Source of the DNA: Tetrapisispora phaffii CBS 4417
Lineage: Eukaryota > Ascomycota > Saccharomycetes > Saccharomycetales > Saccharomycetaceae
Length of the DNA: 64,000 nt
Assembly: GCF_000236905.1 (NCBI RefSeq)
Contig: NC_016521.1
Coordinates: forward strand, 963,521 to 1,027,520
Reading direction: 5' to 3'
Shown here: positions 18,108 to 27,853 of the stretch, one piece after another
Numbering within the stretch: position 1 is the first letter of the stretch
Layout of the letters: each line of letters starts with the position of its first letter
Program-made: the position numbers and the translations under genes
The notes under the pieces: generated by a model
What the model was told of the DNA's origin: nothing
Database searches by the model: none
What the model saw: only the letters and a program-made list of their open reading frames with translations

Positions 18108-19215
18108 AAACGTTTGTCTTCTTCTACTCTGTTATAAAAGAGAAAAACCCAATGAACTCAAAAGAAACTGTTTTACTTAAGTCTAAATTTGATCACAATT
18201 TTTTAATAATCTTGATATACCTATAATTATGACCATTGAACCATCAAATCAATCTTCTCAATTGATTTCCACCATTGTCAACAACTGAAAAAAAAATACA
18301 ATGGTTCACACACTATAAAGTCAAAATGTTCCATCAAATCACTGACTTTGACTCGATTCCATTGACTTCATCGATATCTTCAATCAAAATCATTCGTTGT
18401 AAGTGATTCAACATCAAGTGCGGGTAACATCAATTTAGCCGCCAGCTAGCGTATAAATATAAGGTTCCTGTTCATTACTAGCAATGGTAGACTGCATGGC
18501 CAACAGGTGGTATTAGTATATCTTAAAGACACTGTTGACTGGTATGTATTGACATTTGATATTTCTATAGGAGTACTTCATTATAAGGGAAAATGCAATC
18601 TGAAAGTTAGCCGCTCATCCTGGTAAGACATCTCCTAAACAAATGTCTCTAAGTATCCTCGTCGTAATCATAAATAAACCCAACAATATACATTACAAAT
18701 ACGTGTAAAGCTAAGAATCTGCTAACAGTATAACAACAAAAAAAAGGGCAAAAACGGTCATCCAATCGAGGTCACCGCATATATCTGTCACATCAGATGC
18801 CCTGTCTGACAGGGACCCTCTTATTTTCCGTGCATCCTAGTAAATAACCTGCTTGGACTTATTCAATTTCTGCGATAAGGGTACCTCAAGCATTGATATA
18901 GCTATTGTTTAAACCATTCTCATTATAGAAATGTATCTTTTATAACTTTTCTCAAGATATTATTAACATCAAGAAAGTCTCCAGATTTTTGATTTGCGTT
19001 AATAGCTATATAAGCGCAAAAGAAAAAAACGTTACCAGATCAGTACTGAAGACACATTTACAATTGGTTGATTTAGTTAACTCATGCATATAAAGTTGAA
19101 TATTAATATAGATACATATATTAAGGACTGCTAAGATCTTTAGAGTTAACTATTTCAACCTTTGTTTGATTGAATTATTGATATATTTGAGTACAAATAA
19201 TTGCAGTAACTTGGA
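18108..19215. other. long CRS1-YJR098C divergent spacer
   Basis: This 1.1-kb region has no credible gene. It holds a Reb1-type CGGGTAA at 18421-18427, a TATAAATA at 18452, more than 750 bp from the nearest downstream start, and a second TATATAAG near 19006, about 200 bp from the YJR098C ATG. A CCCTGTC-T-GACAGGG dyad sits at 18800-18814. The far TATA could drive a non-coding transcript; no snoRNA or tRNA signature was found. Confidence 0.5.
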
Positions 19216-21222
19216 ATGGTTGAACTAGCTCCTCCGGAAAATAAGATTAATTCCAACTTAGACAATGGAATTGAAATAAATATAGCTAAGAAGGCCCGTC
19301 ATGTTGGTTCTGATTTGGGTAAAGATAGAAGACATCCTAATAAAAGTGAGAAGAAACATGAGAAAATCAGTAATAGTGAGGCATCTAGAATTATAGGAGG
19401 TGCTGATGTGAGATCTTCCGCATCTCGAAAACAGAATAATGACATCGAATTTAATGCTTTATCAGATGCTGACTCAGATTCAGAAGTTCAATCTGAGGAA
19501 TCTGTGGATGATGTTGCGGAATCTCTTGAATCGTATAGTGGTGAGTCCATCTGTTCCAATGCCAATAGCGATGTTAATAGTGAAGAACTTGAATTGCATC
19601 CTTTTGAATCTCACAAAATATTCTCTTTTCAATTACCGTTTGGTGGTAAAAGTAATACTTCTACAATGTCGAAACTGAAGTCAATATTAACCACTCCTCT
19701 TCCAGAGTTTGGAGAAAGCAGCGAATTGCAAGTGAGGAAAGCAAGAGTCAAGGAAAAATTAAGAAGACAAGAATCCATTTCAACAATTGAAGAGCAGATA
19801 TTATTCAGAGATGCAAAGGGGATGGGTAATGTCAGATCAATGGCAATTAAAGAATCACTACACATGGGGTCGCTCAAGAACACTATTAGAACAATTTCAA
19901 ATGATTTTCATAGAATTACAGGTGATACTTCTGTACCCGAACTAGATAGAATAGAGACTATTTTTGATGAATTAGAAGGAGATCTAGTCATTATGGGCGG
20001 TTATAGAGGAAGCATATTGAGAGATAAAAAGACTGGAAGAAGAGTTTGGATTCCAATTAAAACAGCATTAAACTTACGTGAAGAAGATTTATTAATTGGG
20101 CCAACTAAAAATGACGAAATGCAAGAGGAGGACAAAATTAAACCTGATGACATGTTAAAGAATGTTGGTCCAATCGACGTATCGAGGAAATTAATTAAAA
20201 GACTTCGAAGCAGCGGGAAACTTCATGTAGAAGAATTCGGATATGATTGGAGGCTATCACTTGACATACCGGCAAAACATCTATTAGATAAATTACAATC
20301 TTTATATGATACACAAGTAGAGAAGAAGGGTGTTTACATTGTAGCTCATTCAATGGGTGGTATGGTAACACATAAAGTTTTACAAACACATACTCATTTA
20401 ATTAGAGGGGTAATATATGTCGGATGTCCTAGTCAATGTCCTAATATATTAGGTCCTATTCGATTTGGTGATGAAGTAATGATTAATAAAAAGATATTAA
20501 GCCCCGAAGCAAATTTCTTCATGAGAAGTAGTTTTTCGTTCTTACCAATTGATGGACGTTGTTTTGTAGATAAGAAACAGAAAAAGAGATACGACCTAGA
20601 TTTCTTTGATCCCGATGTATGGGTGGAACTTGGTTTATCCCCATTAGTAAATAAAAAGAGAAAAGAATATTTCGGTGAACTAAAATCTACCGAATCTGTA
20701 ACTTCTTTAACTGGCTTCAATACGTATTTGAGTGGATCTCAAAAACTTATTCAAACATTGAATCCTATGAAATTACTAAAGTCAGTGACTTCTTCTGAGG
20801 ATCTTGTTGAAGATATACAAGAAGAATCGTTTGAATTCAAGACTTCATATGAAGATAGCTATTCTTATTTGAAGAGAACTCTCGCAGAGACAAAGGACTT
20901 TTTAAATAGTTTAAATTATATTCCAGAGAAGAAATATCCTCCTTTAGCCATAGTGTATGGTAACAAGGTTCCGACAGTCCGTGGAGCAAAAGTGAATGGT
21001 TTAGATGATATTAAAGAAGGCCGTTATTTTGATTTTTATTATGGGCCGGGTGATGGTGTAGTTCATCACAAATGGCTTCTTCCTGAAAGAAGAGGCTTTC
21101 CTGTTGACGCTAAGATTCCTTCAAGAGCAGGTCATGTTAGTTTAATGACAGATATGAAAGCAATGGGTAAAGCTTTTATTGCACTAGTAGACAACGAAAA
21201 GGTAGCAAAAAAACATAAATAA
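19216..21222 (+). CDS. YJR098C-like putative lipase / LCAT-fold alpha/beta hydrolase
   Basis: The 668-residue protein resembles the uncharacterised S. cerevisiae YJR098C. A Ser/Asp/Glu-rich N-terminal 150 residues precede an LCAT-like hydrolase domain. The nucleophile elbow AHSMGG places the serine near residue 379. Candidate Asp (GPGDGVV, near 612) and His (AGHVSL, near 639) complete a triad. The stretch WIPIKTALNLREEDLLIGP fits the phospholipid-acyltransferase/lipase fold. No substrate is known from sequence. It converges with JJJ3, the same pairing as YJR097W-YJR098C in S. cerevisiae, although there that pair lies on another chromosome from the CRS1/RPA49 neighbours. Confidence 0.88.
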   Translation: MVELAPPENKINSNLDNGIEINIAKKARHVGSDLGKDRRHPNKSEKKHEKISNSEASRIIGGADVRSSASRKQNNDIEFNALSDADSDSEVQSEESVDDVAESLESYSGESICSNANSDVNSEELELHPFESHKIFSFQLPFGGKSNTSTMSKLKSILTTPLPEFGESSELQVRKARVKEKLRRQESISTIEEQILFRDAKGMGNVRSMAIKESLHMGSLKNTIRTISNDFHRITGDTSVPELDRIETIFDELEGDLVIMGGYRGSILRDKKTGRRVWIPIKTALNLREEDLLIGPTKNDEMQEEDKIKPDDMLKNVGPIDVSRKLIKRLRSSGKLHVEEFGYDWRLSLDIPAKHLLDKLQSLYDTQVEKKGVYIVAHSMGGMVTHKVLQTHTHLIRGVIYVGCPSQCPNILGPIRFGDEVMINKKILSPEANFFMRSSFSFLPIDGRCFVDKKQKKRYDLDFFDPDVWVELGLSPLVNKKRKEYFGELKSTESVTSLTGFNTYLSGSQKLIQTLNPMKLLKSVTSSEDLVEDIQEESFEFKTSYEDSYSYLKRTLAETKDFLNSLNYIPEKKYPPLAIVYGNKVPTVRGAKVNGLDDIKEGRYFDFYYGPGDGVVHHKWLLPERRGFPVDAKIPSRAGHVSLMTDMKAMGKAFIALVDNEKVAKKHK

Positions 21223-21253
21223 TTAGAGAATCCTTTATTCAATAATTTACCAT

Positions 21254-21268
21254 CTTGCCAAAGGCAAG
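21254..21268 (+). terminator. small hairpin after the YJR098C-like gene
   Basis: CTTGCC (21254-21259) and GGCAAG (21263-21268) around a 3-nt loop, 32 nt past the stop codon. It is too short to be certain; a 3'-UTR hairpin is possible. Confidence 0.25.
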
Positions 21269-21431
21269 TTAGTATAATCGGAAAAGTATATAGACATTAA
21301 AATTATTATATTATTTATATAGCATTAATAAACTAACAACTTGTATAACCAATGTAGAGTGTAGGATAGTGGTATTAGAGCTCTGTGTGTCAGATATTAT
21401 GCAATATTTTCTCTTCGTATTGTTCGTTTCC

Positions 21432-21938
21432 CTATTCCTCATCTGTTTCTCCCTGTTCAAAATTAACTTTTATCCACAGACTGCATGATACACACTGTAT
21501 CAACACTAAGTAACCATCATCGGAAAGATCATTTTCATCGACATGTCGTTCAAGTAGTTTTTCTGAAATGTGCATACCGTCTTTAGTTTTACAACGTGGA
21601 CAATCTATGCTGTATAGAAGCGTTTCTTCATTGAAACGAAATCCGTCTAGTGAATACTCATCCAGCCCTTCCCCATTATTGTAAAAACCATTGGCCTTTT
21701 GAATCAACTCCAAACTAGCATCGTATTGTGTTCTCAACGTTTGTTCAGCTAAAACACCATATGCCTCTTGAATCTGGTTGACTGAGTACGTATTTGACTT
21801 AGGAGCCTGACCCTTGTTTTTATCAGGATGTACATTCAGGAGTTTCTCCTTGTACGCCCTCTTTATATCCATCAGTGTCGAATCTGTGGTGACACCCAAA
21901 ACCTCGTAATGCGAGACTCTTAAAGTATATCCAGTCAT
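21432..21938 (-). CDS. JJJ3: Jjj3/Dph4, J-domain CSL zinc-finger protein of diphthamide synthesis
   Basis: The 168-residue protein has an N-terminal J domain with the HPD tripeptide near residue 37 (NVHPDKNKG) and a C-terminal CSL-type zinc finger (CPRC ... CVSCSLWIKV). It is the DPH4 orthologue, acting with the Dph1-Dph2 and Dph3 system to make diphthamide on elongation factor 2; the zinc finger binds iron and supports electron transfer. Length matches S. cerevisiae Jjj3 (YJR097W, about 172 aa). It ends in an acidic tail. Confidence 0.95.
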   Translation of the reverse strand: MTGYTLRVSHYEVLGVTTDSTLMDIKRAYKEKLLNVHPDKNKGQAPKSNTYSVNQIQEAYGVLAEQTLRTQYDASLELIQKANGFYNNGEGLDEYSLDGFRFNEETLLYSIDCPRCKTKDGMHISEKLLERHVDENDLSDDGYLVLIQCVSCSLWIKVNFEQGETDEE

Positions 21939-22206
21939 AGTTAAAAAGCGGAGAGTCTAATTCCAAAGCAATCACAGTCGGGTACCCTCAACTAAAACAA
22001 CAGAATTTAATTTGTGACACAGATGAGACCCACTATTCAAGAGTCATCCAGAAGTCGTGTTTATTTTCTAGTCCCCTTCTCCAAAAACCATCTAAATCGC
22101 AGGCCTCATCTCTTCATTATTCACATCATCTGAGAACCTCATCGCTCCATGGGCTTATCCACCAACCATTACAAAATTGACGATTTTTCCCAAAACAGTA
22201 ATTGAT

Positions 22207-22297
22207 CACGTGATTGGTTTTCTGTGAATTTTGCACCAAAAACTTTCGAAAATTTTTCAGTGAAATTTCTACGTTAACAAATTTTGCGATGAGATGT
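22207..22297 (+). promoter_or_regulatory. RPA49 promoter: E-box, RRPE and PAC elements
   Basis: CACGTG at 22207-22212, an RRPE match AAAATTTTTCA at 22249-22259, and PAC GCGATGAGATG at 22286-22296, about 200 bp upstream of the RPA49 ATG. RRPE plus PAC is the signature of ribosome-biogenesis and RNA polymerase I/III subunit genes in budding yeasts (bound by Stb3 and Dot6/Tod6), exactly what is expected for RPA49. Confidence 0.88.
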
Positions 22298-22493
22298 AAC
22301 TATTACAGCCAAGTTATTCATCAAGATCAAACTGGTGGAAGGTTCAGTGCCAGTTGTTTAGACGATTCGATATAAGTTATATATAGTTCATTTGCTTGGC
22401 CATTGCGTAATCCTGTCTTTTTTATTTAATTCCATCGAATAGAAGAGCCGAGAGCTTGCAAGAAAGGAAGTCAACGGCAATTCAAGGTAAACC

Positions 22494-23723
22494 ATGTCTA
22501 ACGAAAATATTAAAGTCGACGGTTACCAGAACGAAGTTTCTGCTGTGGTTGGTAACTTTTTCAAAGGTTGTGCTATCCCTGAAGATACCAAATTTGACTT
22601 ATATGAAAACAAGAAGTCTAAAGATGGCAAATACGTCATTCACGGTCAGAATAAGAGATTGGAATATGAAGGTGCTTCAGATGAGTTGGTCAGTCAATCA
22701 AATCAATATGTTGTAGGTGTTTTCAATCCTGAGAAAAAGAAAGTCGAATTATACAGAGTCCCATTGTTAAAGTCCAAAGTCATTTCAAAATCTAGTAAAA
22801 ACTTAGCTGGTCCAAAGATTAAAAGTGATGAAACCCGTATGTCTGTGTTGAGAAACAAATTAGGTGAAGCATTTGGTACCAAGAAAGCCAAGAAAGCTAT
22901 CACAGACCTTGAAAAGAATCGTATTGATGCGGATAAATTAGCTGGATCTGCGATCGATATTGTGGCATCAGTGAGAACCGCTGCCAAGGACTTGCCAACT
23001 AGAGCTGAATTACAAGAATCTCTTTCAAATGATAGACCAACTCCATTGGCCAATGTTGATGCCACTGATGTTGAACAAGTCTATCCAATCCACAACATAA
23101 TATCTAAGAAGGAATTAGCCTTCATTCGTGTTGGTCCATTAATGAAAGAAGACGATTCAGAAAAGAAATTGGAGATGCTCCCATACACAAAGTCACATTA
23201 TATATCCAAGAAACTGGAATCTATTTCGCAATCTGAAAACATGACGAAAATGCAATTATTATACTATCTATCCTTATTGCTAGGTGTTTACGATAGTAGA
23301 AGAGTCAATAACAGAGTTAAATTAATGGAGAGATTAAACTCTCCACCAGATGCTATAGTCGATGGTATTTTCGATAAATTCACAATTTTAAGAGCTAGTC
23401 ACTTTGGTAAATCAAAAGATCGCTCATTTTTCATTGATCCTCAACATGAAGATAAATTACTCTGTTATATTTTAGCTATCATATTACATTTAGATAACTT
23501 TATCGTCGAAATTTCTCCTCTAGCACAAGAATTAAATATAAAACCATCAAGATTAGTCAATCTGTTCAGAATATTAGGTTGTATCGTTAAAGGTGCTACT
23601 GTCTCTCAAGCAGAAGCTTTTGGCATTCCAAAGAGTACCGCTTCTACATATAAAATTGCTACCTTAAAGGTTCCATTCAGGTTACCGGAAATGGTTAGAA
23701 GAGGTAGAGGTCCACAACGTTAA
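22494..23723 (+). CDS. RPA49: Rpa49, RNA polymerase I subunit A49
   Basis: The 409-residue protein matches S. cerevisiae A49 (YNL248C, about 415 aa). The N-terminal part (residues 1-110, including YENKKSKDGKYVIHGQNKRLEYEG) is the dimerisation domain that pairs with A34.5 in a TFIIF-like module. The C-terminal half (from about residue 185) is the tandem winged-helix, TFIIE-like DNA-binding region. A49 stimulates Pol I initiation, elongation and intrinsic RNA cleavage. The PAC/RRPE promoter fits. It converges directly with RAD50; S. cerevisiae has MPA43 in between. Confidence 0.96.
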   Translation: MSNENIKVDGYQNEVSAVVGNFFKGCAIPEDTKFDLYENKKSKDGKYVIHGQNKRLEYEGASDELVSQSNQYVVGVFNPEKKKVELYRVPLLKSKVISKSSKNLAGPKIKSDETRMSVLRNKLGEAFGTKKAKKAITDLEKNRIDADKLAGSAIDIVASVRTAAKDLPTRAELQESLSNDRPTPLANVDATDVEQVYPIHNIISKKELAFIRVGPLMKEDDSEKKLEMLPYTKSHYISKKLESISQSENMTKMQLLYYLSLLLGVYDSRRVNNRVKLMERLNSPPDAIVDGIFDKFTILRASHFGKSKDRSFFIDPQHEDKLLCYILAIILHLDNFIVEISPLAQELNIKPSRLVNLFRILGCIVKGATVSQAEAFGIPKSTASTYKIATLKVPFRLPEMVRRGRGPQR

Positions 23724-23941
23724 TAGAACATATATTTGAAAGGAAACCTTGCATCTTTTTTTATATTTCTACACATATTTCATGTATCCTTAGTAAAGTA
23801 ATTAAATAACATTTAAAACCACATTTTAGTAATAAAAAGAGAAAATAAATATTTGTTCTTCGTCTTTTACCAAAAAAAATATTATTATGTATGTGTGTGT
23901 ATATATATGCGTATATGCTCATTTATGTACAATGCTACGTA

Positions 23942-26900
23942 TCAGTCTACAACTTTATTAATATCAACCCATTCGATTAAAGATTTTTGCCTATCGTCTC
24001 TCTTTACCTTAAAAAAATGATCACTAAATTGAGATGCATTCATATTGTTTAAAAATTTCTCGTCATGGGTAATCACAATTAGTTGAAAGTTTTTTTGATG
24101 TTGTCTGAATTGAATGATATTATGTAAAGATTTCGCTAAACTTTCTATATTTTCTTCGTCGAGATTCGTGGTAGGTTCATCAAGAGCAATAACACCACAA
24201 TTAACACCGAATGTCTCAGAAAGTGCAAGTCTAATAATAATCGAAGCAAGAACTTTTTGTCCAGCAGAACATCTTCCCCTCATATCTAGTTCAGCATCTT
24301 GTTTAAACATAACGACACGATAATTATATGATTTACCTTTAACTGTAGAACTCGTTTCATCAGATCTTATTTGAATACTATCAACATCAGTACCGCTGTA
24401 AGTCTTTTTCCATAGCTCATCTATTATTCTGTTTATATCCTGCATTTTTAATCCATGATATCTCATAATTGCGCTATCTAAAGCTTTTGAATAAGTATTA
24501 ATATCCTCAGTGACAAATGTTTTTGTTTGTAATTTAGCCCATTCAGTTTTATATTTATTATCAATATCTTTGTAATCTGTATGTAATTGGTGAGATAATG
24601 AATCGATTTGATTTTGCAGTTGCTTTATCTCACCCAATTTTCCTGCATTGTCTGCACTTAATTGCTCATATAGATTTCTTAATCTTGAAATTTCTTCTTG
24701 ATATTTATCACGTTGTCTTTCTGCATTTTCGACATCAATGCAGTTGATTTCCTTTTCAGTATTCGATAATTTAACTTTTAAAGAATGGAGTTCAAGATTA
24801 TCCATTAAATTTTTCTTTCTACTATTGGAATCTATTAATTCCTCTTTCAATTTTGAGAGATTTGCAGTTTTTTGATCAATAGCGACGTTGATATTCTTCA
24901 ATTTAGATTTATAATCCTCTAGTTCTTCGTTACATGCTTTCAGATCCGCATTACCAGTTAATTCAAATTCTTTGATGGAATTTTGTAAAGTTTTGAATTG
25001 ATCCATTGTTTTTGATAAACCTTCAATAATTTCTTTCTTGTTTAAAGCAGCCTTGTCATGTTGATCTTTAAGTTTTGTAATATTTGCATTTATTTCCGTA
25101 ATCTTATTTTGTAACAGTTTAACATCTTTCTCAAAAGAGTTCAGTCTTACTTCGATGTTTGATACCTCTTCTAATTTCAAATTGCGCTCATTCTCTAAAG
25201 ACTCTTTTTTAAGTAAATCATTTTTCATTTTCTCAACTTTAAGAGATCTATCTTTAATAATCCCTGATAATGTTGCCTTCTCCTTCGCCCTACTTTCACG
25301 TCCATCCTGCAATAAACTGATTTTCTTCCTTTTTTCACGAAGGGTTTGATTGCATAATGTTTGCTTTGATTGCAACTCTTCTAACGTTAATAAACCATCA
25401 GATGATATATTATATAATTTCAATTCATCAGTTATGTTTTGAAGATCATTATTCAATGAGGATATTTCTTTTTGTAAATGGAAATTTTCTTCAATGAGTG
25501 GGCGTATTGTAGAAGTGACAGTCTCTAATTTTTCTTTCAAAGATTTGATGTGAGCATCTTGAATTTTTACTTCAGCACGGAGTTTATCACTTTTCGTTTT
25601 ATTACTCTCAAAATCTGTCTTTAATTTATTTACCAGTTCTCTTTCATTAAAAAGACTGTTGACATCTTTTTCTAATTTTCTTAAACTATCAAGGTATTCT
25701 TTTTCATGCTTCATAGTTTCAACTAAGTCCAATTCAAATTGTTGGTTTGTCTTTGCCTTTAACTCATTTAATAACTTACTTTTTAATCCTGTGCTATCAA
25801 ATTCTCTTGAACATAAGTAGCAACAGTTGCTATTTTCAGCAACTTCCAATGCCTTTCGGTTGAAAGCTAAAGTGGTCTGGTGCATCTTAAGATTTTCAAC
25901 TGCAGTTTTATAAGACGCTTCACTTTCAAGTAAGGCATCGTCATATTCATCTATTGGACAATCCTCCGGTAACATTTCAACCAATTTTTTTTCCAATCTT
26001 CCAATTAAATTTTCAGTTTTGTCTAATTCTTCTTTACAATTCTCAGTTCTTATATCTGCCTCTGTATACTCCCTTGTTATGCTCTGTAGCTTATTATTAT
26101 CATCTTCAAGATTTTTTTGCAAGTTTTTAAAAAATGTATTAAACGTTATTTCAATGTTTTCATCGATAATTATTGGTTCTGATAAAATAACTGGGTTCAT
26201 TGAAAGTATATTCAAGTTTTTATCAAATAGCATTTGCTTCTCAGAAGAACTTTTTTTAATCAATGCTAGTTTTGCATACAAATCAGATTGTTTGTTAGCT
26301 TTAGTTATCATTTCTTGCGTTTCTTCTAATTCCTTCTCTAATAACAACATATGATCATTTTCTTTCTTTATTTCTAAATTTACATCAGTGGCAGTATCAT
26401 TACCATCCGCAATCTTTAATTTGTCTATATATTTCGTTAGGTTTTCCTTCTCAACATTTAATTCTTCCTCTGTGCAGGTGATTTTTATAAGCTCTGTGTG
26501 AATATTGTCCAGCTTCTCAGAAGCCTTTATTTTATCTTTTTTATTATATTCTTGTTGCTGGAGTTGAACAACGAGATCATAATCTAATGTTGATTTTTTT
26601 GAATTTAACCCTTCTAACTCATTAGAAAAAGTATTATTTAACTGCAACAAATGATTATTTTCCTTGTCGAGGTGATCATTAAGTGCTGTTTGAAAAGTTT
26701 CATCAGAAAATTCCTTATTAATGTTATACTGTCTAGAAACGTTTTCCTTCAGGTTCTTGAGACTAGATAAATTGTTTATATATATATCATAGTATGACTT
26801 CAATTTTCCTTGTTTCTCTAATAAAATATTTGATTGCTCTTGTATTTGATTCACATTCTGTTTTAATTCTGAGATGTCGTTTTCTAGTTGTTTAATTTGA

Positions 26901-27853
26901 TCATCTTTTGTAGCGGTGTCCCTGTCGAATATAACAAGATTCTGTTCAATTTCTTCCACTGGTAAAGAAATAACATTAATCGTTTCCGACAACCTATTGA
27001 TTTGGTGACTGATATATTCTCTATTTCTTTTTAGGTTTTCAAGATGAGCTAAGACTTTTTGGAAATCTTGGTTAGTTTTAAAAACTTCGTCGCTCTGTTT
27101 TGTAATATCAACTAATTGAGATTCAATTTCTTTAACAGTTTTTTTAAACTGTTCGCATTTATGTTGTAATTTTTCTATATTAAATTTTGTAGCTTTTGAT
27201 CTGTCTTTATCAACTTTTAAATGTTCCACTGATTGCTTAAGTAATTTAATATCTACTGACATATCCTTTTTAATTACTTTCAAATTATCCAATGCTTTTG
27301 TGAATTTCATTGCTTGAAAAATTTCATCGAATTTCTTCTTTAAGTTAGCAGGTTCACTCAGCGGCCATAAACTATCCTCTTGATGACAAAAAATGACGTA
27401 CTCTAAAATAGCTTTCGGTACACCCATATATAATGGAACATGTGTATCCAAATCAGTAGTTCTTGTCGATAAAGTTGATCTATATCCATCCTGAGTGATG
27501 GATACCAATTGACCATCCAATGTTTTGAATGTATTATTCGTCTTCTTGACCAACAATTGAATATTTCTAGTGACAATCATATTTAGTCCATTTGCACTTG
27601 TAAAGGCTAATTTCACCTGAGCACGTATATCTTTTTCCCCAGTAATCTTGGGGTCGTGTACAAAAGCACCACCTTTTGAATTTGGCGGCAAATCACCAGT
27701 AGTAGCATATTTCAAACATTCGATGATTGTAGTCTTACCGGAACCATTAGAACCCACAATCAAAGTTAAGGGCTTACCGAATTCTATGGTTTCTCTATCA
27801 TTAGAATCAAATGATCTGATACCTTGTATTGATAACTTATATATAGCACTCAT
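23942..27853 (-). CDS. RAD50: Rad50, SMC-like ATPase of the Mre11-Rad50-Xrs2 complex
   Basis: The 1303-residue protein starts MSAIYKLSIQGIRSF as in S. cerevisiae (YNL250W, about 1312 aa). A GTG five codons upstream is not needed. Walker A NGSGKT is near residue 37, the zinc hook CYLC near residue 678 at the coiled-coil apex, the signature region GRCSAGQKVLAS near 1185, and Walker B VIALDEPTTNLD near 1220. Long coiled coils rich in Lys, Glu, Asn and Leu lie between. The complex processes double-strand breaks, tethers ends, and maintains telomeres. All catalytic motifs are intact. Confidence 0.98.
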   Translation of the reverse strand: MSAIYKLSIQGIRSFDSNDRETIEFGKPLTLIVGSNGSGKTTIIECLKYATTGDLPPNSKGGAFVHDPKITGEKDIRAQVKLAFTSANGLNMIVTRNIQLLVKKTNNTFKTLDGQLVSITQDGYRSTLSTRTTDLDTHVPLYMGVPKAILEYVIFCHQEDSLWPLSEPANLKKKFDEIFQAMKFTKALDNLKVIKKDMSVDIKLLKQSVEHLKVDKDRSKATKFNIEKLQHKCEQFKKTVKEIESQLVDITKQSDEVFKTNQDFQKVLAHLENLKRNREYISHQINRLSETINVISLPVEEIEQNLVIFDRDTATKDDQIKQLENDISELKQNVNQIQEQSNILLEKQGKLKSYYDIYINNLSSLKNLKENVSRQYNINKEFSDETFQTALNDHLDKENNHLLQLNNTFSNELEGLNSKKSTLDYDLVVQLQQQEYNKKDKIKASEKLDNIHTELIKITCTEEELNVEKENLTKYIDKLKIADGNDTATDVNLEIKKENDHMLLLEKELEETQEMITKANKQSDLYAKLALIKKSSSEKQMLFDKNLNILSMNPVILSEPIIIDENIEITFNTFFKNLQKNLEDDNNKLQSITREYTEADIRTENCKEELDKTENLIGRLEKKLVEMLPEDCPIDEYDDALLESEASYKTAVENLKMHQTTLAFNRKALEVAENSNCCYLCSREFDSTGLKSKLLNELKAKTNQQFELDLVETMKHEKEYLDSLRKLEKDVNSLFNERELVNKLKTDFESNKTKSDKLRAEVKIQDAHIKSLKEKLETVTSTIRPLIEENFHLQKEISSLNNDLQNITDELKLYNISSDGLLTLEELQSKQTLCNQTLREKRKKISLLQDGRESRAKEKATLSGIIKDRSLKVEKMKNDLLKKESLENERNLKLEEVSNIEVRLNSFEKDVKLLQNKITEINANITKLKDQHDKAALNKKEIIEGLSKTMDQFKTLQNSIKEFELTGNADLKACNEELEDYKSKLKNINVAIDQKTANLSKLKEELIDSNSRKKNLMDNLELHSLKVKLSNTEKEINCIDVENAERQRDKYQEEISRLRNLYEQLSADNAGKLGEIKQLQNQIDSLSHQLHTDYKDIDNKYKTEWAKLQTKTFVTEDINTYSKALDSAIMRYHGLKMQDINRIIDELWKKTYSGTDVDSIQIRSDETSSTVKGKSYNYRVVMFKQDAELDMRGRCSAGQKVLASIIIRLALSETFGVNCGVIALDEPTTNLDEENIESLAKSLHNIIQFRQHQKNFQLIVITHDEKFLNNMNASQFSDHFFKVKRDDRQKSLIEWVDINKVVD

